From the NCBI GenBank assembly GCA_003105245.1, contig PQAI01000016.1, forward strand, positions 1-10,610: a stretch of DNA of 10,610 nucleotides. Direction: 5' to 3'. Numbering within the stretch: position 1 is the first letter of the stretch; every line of letters begins with the position of its first letter. The stretch is from Betaproteobacteria bacterium. GTDB lineage: Bacteria; Pseudomonadota; Gammaproteobacteria; Burkholderiales; Usitatibacteraceae. Of this stretch, positions 7,448 to 10,610 are shown piece by piece. The translations under genes were made by a program, and so were the position numbers. A model generated the notes under the pieces. It saw only the letters and a list, made by a program, of their open reading frames with translations. It was not told the origin of the DNA and searched no databases.

Positions 7448-8581
7448 ATGATCCTCGGCAACGACCCCATCCTCCTCACCCCCGGCCCGCTCACCACCTC
7501 GCTCGCGACGAAGCAGGCGATGCTTCGCGACTGGGGCTCGTGGGACGCGGGCTTCAACGCCATCACGGGGACCATCCGCCGCGACCTCCTGGAGGTGATC
7601 CGGGGCGCGGGCACCCACGAGTGCGTGCCGCTGCAGGGCAGCGGCACCTTCTCCGTCGAGGCGGCGATCGCCAACGTGGTGCCCCGCGACGGCAAGGTGC
7701 TCGTGCCGCAGAACGGCGCCTACTGCCAGCGCATCCTGAAGATCTGCCGCTACCTCGGCCGCGCCCACGTCGCGCTCGACATCCCGGAGGACCGCCACCC
7801 CACCGGCGCCATGATCGACGAGGCCCTGCGCGCCGATCCCTCCGTCACGCACGTCGCGCAGGTCCACTGCGAGACCGGCACCGGGATCCTCAATCCCCTG
7901 CCGGAGATCGCCGAGGCCTGCGCCCGTCACGGCAAGGGCCTCGTCGTGGACGCGATGAGCTCCTTCGGCGCCATCGGGATCGATGTCTCGAAGTACCCCG
8001 TCGACGCGGTGATCGCCGCCTCCGGGAAGTGCATCGAGGGCGTGCCGGGGATGGGCTTCGTGCTCGTCCGCCGCGAGGTCCTCGAGAAATGCCAGGGCAA
8101 CTCGCACTCGCTCGCCATGGACCTGCACGACCAGTGGACCTACATGCAGAAGACCACGCAGTGGCGCTTCACGCCGCCCACCCACGTGGTGGCGGCCTTC
8201 CGTGCGGCGCTGGACCAGTTCCTCGCCGAGGGCGGCCAGCCGGCCCGGGGCGCGCGCTACGCCGCCAACCGTGACGCGCTCATCGACGGCATGGCGGCCC
8301 TGGGGCTGCGCACGTTCCTGCCGCGGACGGTCCAGGCGCCGGTGATCGTCACCTTCCACGCGCCGGGCGACCCCAACTACTCCTTCAAGCCCTTCTACGA
8401 GAAGGTGAAGCAGCGCGGCTACATCCTGTATCCCGGCAAGCTGACCCGTGTGGAGACCTTCCGGGTGGGCTGCATCGGCGCCATCGACGCCAACGAGATG
8501 CGAAACGTCGTCTCGGCCGTCGCGGCGACGCTCAAGGACATGGGCGTCAGCAAGATGGAACCCCTGAAGGCCGCCGCCTAG
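7448..8581 (+). CDS. phnW: 2-Aminoethylphosphonate:pyruvate transaminase PhnW
   Basis: PLP enzyme (class V aminotransferase fold) converting AEP and pyruvate to phosphonoacetaldehyde and L-alanine; cytoplasmic, 377 aa. The N-terminus [11 protein letters not shown] is diagnostic of the family. [10 protein letters not shown] (63-72) forms the PLP phosphate loop, D168 in VVDAMSSFG contacts the pyridine nitrogen, and K194 in [11 protein letters not shown] is the Schiff-base lysine, at the same number as in Salmonella PhnW. The C-terminal [17 protein letters not shown] includes the substrate-binding arginines. Ribosome site GGAG (7437-7440) lies 7 bp before the ATG, and the gap to the dehydrogenase is 25 bp. 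Its product feeds PhnY on the opposite strand, and no phosphonatase (phnX) is present, so PhnA is the C-P cleaving enzyme here. Confidence 0.95.
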   Translation: MILGNDPILLTPGPLTTSLATKQAMLRDWGSWDAGFNAITGTIRRDLLEVIRGAGTHECVPLQGSGTFSVEAAIANVVPRDGKVLVPQNGAYCQRILKICRYLGRAHVALDIPEDRHPTGAMIDEALRADPSVTHVAQVHCETGTGILNPLPEIAEACARHGKGLVVDAMSSFGAIGIDVSKYPVDAVIAASGKCIEGVPGMGFVLVRREVLEKCQGNSHSLAMDLHDQWTYMQKTTQWRFTPPTHVVAAFRAALDQFLAEGGQPARGARYAANRDALIDGMAALGLRTFLPRTVQAPVIVTFHAPGDPNYSFKPFYEKVKQRGYILYPGKLTRVETFRVGCIGAIDANEMRNVVSAVAATLKDMGVSKMEPLKAAA

Positions 8582-8634
8582 TCCCCCGGCGCCATCCCCT
8601 TTCCCCACGACCACAACGTACCAAGGAGCCTTCG

Positions 8635-9636
8635 ATGCACACCGCCGTGCAGGCCGCGGAGCGCGCGCGCCTTCCCCTCGTTTCCGCCCTCCTGGCCGCC
8701 TCGCTCGCCTGCCTCGCGCCATTCGCGGCGCTGGCGCAGGCCTGGCCCGCCAAGTCGATCCGCCTCGTGGTCCCGTTTCCGCCCGGCGGCGGCACGGACA
8801 CCTTCGCGCGCCCGCTCGCGGCGAAGCTCGCGCTGCAGCTGGGCCAGCAGGTGGTGATCGACAACCGCGGCGGGGCCGGCGGCACGATCGGCGCAGACGT
8901 CGTCGCCAAGTCGGCGCCCGACGGCTACACCTTCCTCGTGGGCGCGGTGCACCACACCGTGGCGCCGGCGGTCTACAAGTCCCTGCCCTACGACCTCGAC
9001 CGCGACCTGCTGCCGGTGACGGGCGTGGCCTACGTGCCCGACGTGCTGGTGGTGAACAGGAACGTGAAGGCCGGGTCGGTGCAGGAACTCGTCGCCCTCG
9101 CCAAGGCGAGCCCGGGCAAGCTGAACTACGGCTCCTCGGGCAACGGCACCACGCGGCACCTGGCCGGCATCATCTTCGGCAACCTCGCCGGCATCTCGCT
9201 GCAGCACGTGCCCTACAAGGGATCGGGGCCGGCGATGACGGCGCTGCTCGGCGGCGAGATCGAGATGATCTTCGAGGGGCTGGGAAGCGCGGCCTCGCAC
9301 ATCCGCGCCGGCTCCATCCGCGCGCTGGCGGTGACCTCCCCGAAGCGGTCGCCGGCCTTTCCGGACATCCCGACGATGGCGGAGGCGGGCATCCCCGGCT
9401 TCGAGTCGCTGTCCTGGTACGGACTCTGGGCTCCCGCGGGCACGCCGCCCGAGATCGTCCAGCGGCTGCAGGCGGAAGTGGCGAAGGCCATGGCGGCGCC
9501 GGACCTCAAGGCCGCCTGGTCCTCGCAGGGCGCGGAGCCCGGCGGCGAGCCCGTCGAGGCCTTCCGGACCTTCGTGCGCGCGGAAACGGTCAAGTGGGGC
9601 AAGCTCGCCCGCGATGCGAAGGTTACCGTAGACTGA
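8635..9636 (+). CDS. Bug/TctC family periplasmic solute-binding protein
   Basis: Tripartite tricarboxylate transporter receptor-type protein, 333 aa, periplasmic. A signal peptide covers about residues 1-36 (hydrophobic LVSALLAASLACLAPFAALA, cleavage near AQA-WP). Family motifs follow: IRLVVPFPPGGGTDTFAR, VVIDNRGGAGGTIGA, APDGYTFLVG, GKLNYGSSGNGTTRHL, HVPYKGSGPAM, LLGGEIEMIF, and PDIPTMAEAGIPGFESLSWYGLWAPAGTP. Most relatives bind carboxylates or similar small molecules through backbone contacts and water, so the ligand cannot be read from sequence. No TctA or TctB membrane partner is in the window. It lies 53 bp after phnW with AAGGAG (8622-8627) 7 bp before the ATG, and 19 bp before alanine dehydrogenase. 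It could import a second substrate with a remote TctAB pair or act in sensing (inference). Confidence 0.92.
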   Translation: MHTAVQAAERARLPLVSALLAASLACLAPFAALAQAWPAKSIRLVVPFPPGGGTDTFARPLAAKLALQLGQQVVIDNRGGAGGTIGADVVAKSAPDGYTFLVGAVHHTVAPAVYKSLPYDLDRDLLPVTGVAYVPDVLVVNRNVKAGSVQELVALAKASPGKLNYGSSGNGTTRHLAGIIFGNLAGISLQHVPYKGSGPAMTALLGGEIEMIFEGLGSAASHIRAGSIRALAVTSPKRSPAFPDIPTMAEAGIPGFESLSWYGLWAPAGTPPEIVQRLQAEVAKAMAAPDLKAAWSSQGAEPGGEPVEAFRTFVRAETVKWGKLARDAKVTVD

Positions 9637-9655
9637 AGGATGGCCAGGAGGGTCC

Positions 9656-10610
9656 GTGAGGATCGGCGTTCCGAGGGAGATCAAGGTCCACGAATACCGC
9701 GTCGGGCTCACGCCCTCGTCGGTGCGCGAGCTCGTCGCGAACGGCCATGAGGTGCTGGTCGAGCGCGGCGCCGGCGGCGGCATCGGCGCCACCGACGAGA
9801 CCTACGAGAAGGCCGGAGCGCGCATCGCCGCGGATGCGGCACAGGTCTTCGCCGAGGCCGACCTGGTCGTCAAGGTGAAGGAGCCGCAGGCGCCCGAGAT
9901 CGCGCGCCTTCGCCCCGGGCAGGTGCTCTTCACCTACCTGCACCTCGCACCCGACCCGCAGCAGTGCAAGGGGCTCATCGCGAGCGGTGCCGCGTGCATC
10001 GCCTACGAGACGGTGACGCAGCCCGGCGGCGGGTTGCCGCTGCTGGCACCCATGTCCGAGGTGGCGGGTCGCATGGCGATCCAGGCGGGCGGGCACTGCC
10101 TGGAGAAGGCGCACGGCGGGATGGGCGTGCTCCTGGGTGGCGTGCCGGGCGTCCCGCCGGCCAAGATCGTGATCCTGGGCGCGGGCGTGGTGGGCCTCAA
10201 CGCCGCGCAGATGGCCGTGGGCTCCGGCGCGGTGGTGGTGGCGATCGACCGCAGCATCGATGCCCTGCGCCGCATCGACCACGTGCTGGGTGCCCGCGTG
10301 GTGACCGTCTTCTCCCATCGCGACAGCATCGAGCACCACGTGCGCACGGCCGACCTCGTGGTGGGCGGGGTGCTCATCCCCGGCGCGGCGGCCCCGAAGC
10401 TCGTCGGCCGCGACCTCGTGCGGCAGATGAAGCCCGGGTCGGTCGTCGTGGACGTGGCCATCGACCAGGGCGGCTGCTTCGAGACCTCGCGACCCACGAC
10501 GCACGCCGAGCCCACCTTCGTCGTCGACGGCGTCGTGCACTACTGCGTGGCCAACATGCCCGGCGCCGTGCCGCGCACCTCGACCTACGCCCTCAACAAC
10601 GCGACGCTCC
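9656..10610 (+). CDS. ald: Alanine dehydrogenase, 3'-truncated by window edge
   Basis: NAD-dependent L-alanine dehydrogenase, interconverting alanine with pyruvate, ammonium and NADH; cytoplasmic. 318 codons are visible of about 370, so the C-terminal part is missing. The start is GTG at 9656, giving the classic MRIGVPREIK N-terminus, with AGGAGG (9646-9651) 4 bp upstream, a little short. Catalytic residues are R15, K75 (VKVKEP), H96 (TYLHLA) and D269 (VDVAIDQGGCFETSRPTTH), and the nucleotide site is GAGVVG (174-179) with D197 at the end of the second strand. NAD transhydrogenase PntA and saccharopine dehydrogenases share the fold, but the GGCFETSRPTTH stretch and length favour Ald. Placement 19 bp after tctC in the phn operon suggests it recycles the alanine made by PhnW (inference). 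Confidence 0.93.
   Translation, partial: MRIGVPREIKVHEYRVGLTPSSVRELVANGHEVLVERGAGGGIGATDETYEKAGARIAADAAQVFAEADLVVKVKEPQAPEIARLRPGQVLFTYLHLAPDPQQCKGLIASGAACIAYETVTQPGGGLPLLAPMSEVAGRMAIQAGGHCLEKAHGGMGVLLGGVPGVPPAKIVILGAGVVGLNAAQMAVGSGAVVVAIDRSIDALRRIDHVLGARVVTVFSHRDSIEHHVRTADLVVGGVLIPGAAAPKLVGRDLVRQMKPGSVVVDVAIDQGGCFETSRPTTHAEPTFVVDGVVHYCVANMPGAVPRTSTYALNNATL

Noticed and set aside
8582..8634. C-rich gap between phnW and tctC as a possible operon boundary
   Set aside because: Only 53 bp, with no hairpin-plus-T-run terminator and no promoter-like pair. It carries just the tctC ribosome site.
7235..8722. 495-aa minus-strand frame opposite phnW
   Set aside because: Shadow of phnW. It runs across gene boundaries and has no family features.
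8578..9792. 404-aa minus-strand frame opposite tctC and the start of ald
   Set aside because: Shadow of two well-supported genes. No domain recognised.
1..10610. Mobile elements, CRISPR arrays, tRNA or rRNA genes
   Set aside because: No transposase or integrase motifs, repeated spacer-like units, terminal repeats or RNA-gene signatures were seen. Codon and base use look uniform across the window, giving no sign of recent insertion.

Overview
The window is a compact phosphonate-catabolism locus from a high-GC bacterium. Strong G/C bias at third codon positions leaves long spurious open frames antisense to nearly every gene. The gene families, namely an FCD-type GntR regulator resembling the 'phosphonate utilization associated' group known from Burkholderia, a PhnA-type phosphonoacetate hydrolase and an orphan Bug/TctC periplasmic binding protein, suggest a betaproteobacterium, probably Burkholderiales-like. 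That placement is inference from gene content; there is no rRNA or other phylogenetic marker here.

Layout. On the minus strand, reading right to left from about 2224, a GntR-family regulator is followed by phnY (phosphonoacetaldehyde dehydrogenase). The two overlap by 4 bp, and phnY runs off the left edge lacking only a few C-terminal residues. On the plus strand, starting at 2339, eight tightly packed genes run to the right edge: phnC, phnD and phnE (phosphonate ABC transporter), phnA (phosphonoacetate hydrolase), a zinc-dependent alcohol dehydrogenase, phnW (2-aminoethylphosphonate:pyruvate transaminase), a TctC/Bug solute-binding protein, and alanine dehydrogenase (cut by the right edge). 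Gaps between these genes are -4 to 59 bp, so they look like one operon. No stretch over 300 bp lacks a gene. The longest non-coding stretch (2225-2338) is the divergent control region. It holds an imperfect palindrome and two interlocked promoter-like elements, one for each direction.

How the genes work together. PhnCDE imports 2-aminoethylphosphonate (AEP). PhnW moves its amino group to pyruvate, giving phosphonoacetaldehyde and alanine. PhnY oxidises the aldehyde to phosphonoacetate, and PhnA cleaves that to acetate and phosphate. Alanine dehydrogenase would return alanine to pyruvate and release ammonium, so the set could turn AEP into acetate, phosphate and ammonium with catalytic pyruvate. 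The alcohol dehydrogenase is a candidate feeder for a hydroxylated phosphonate such as 2-hydroxyethylphosphonate. It appears to have lost the four structural-zinc cysteines usual in its superfamily. The TctC protein suggests a second ligand, possibly one sensed or imported with a remote TctAB pair. The core pathway is known (PhnW-PhnY-PhnA, studied in Sinorhizobium meliloti). The less familiar parts are the amino-recycling enzyme, the modified alcohol dehydrogenase, the embedded orphan binding protein and the interlocked divergent promoters.
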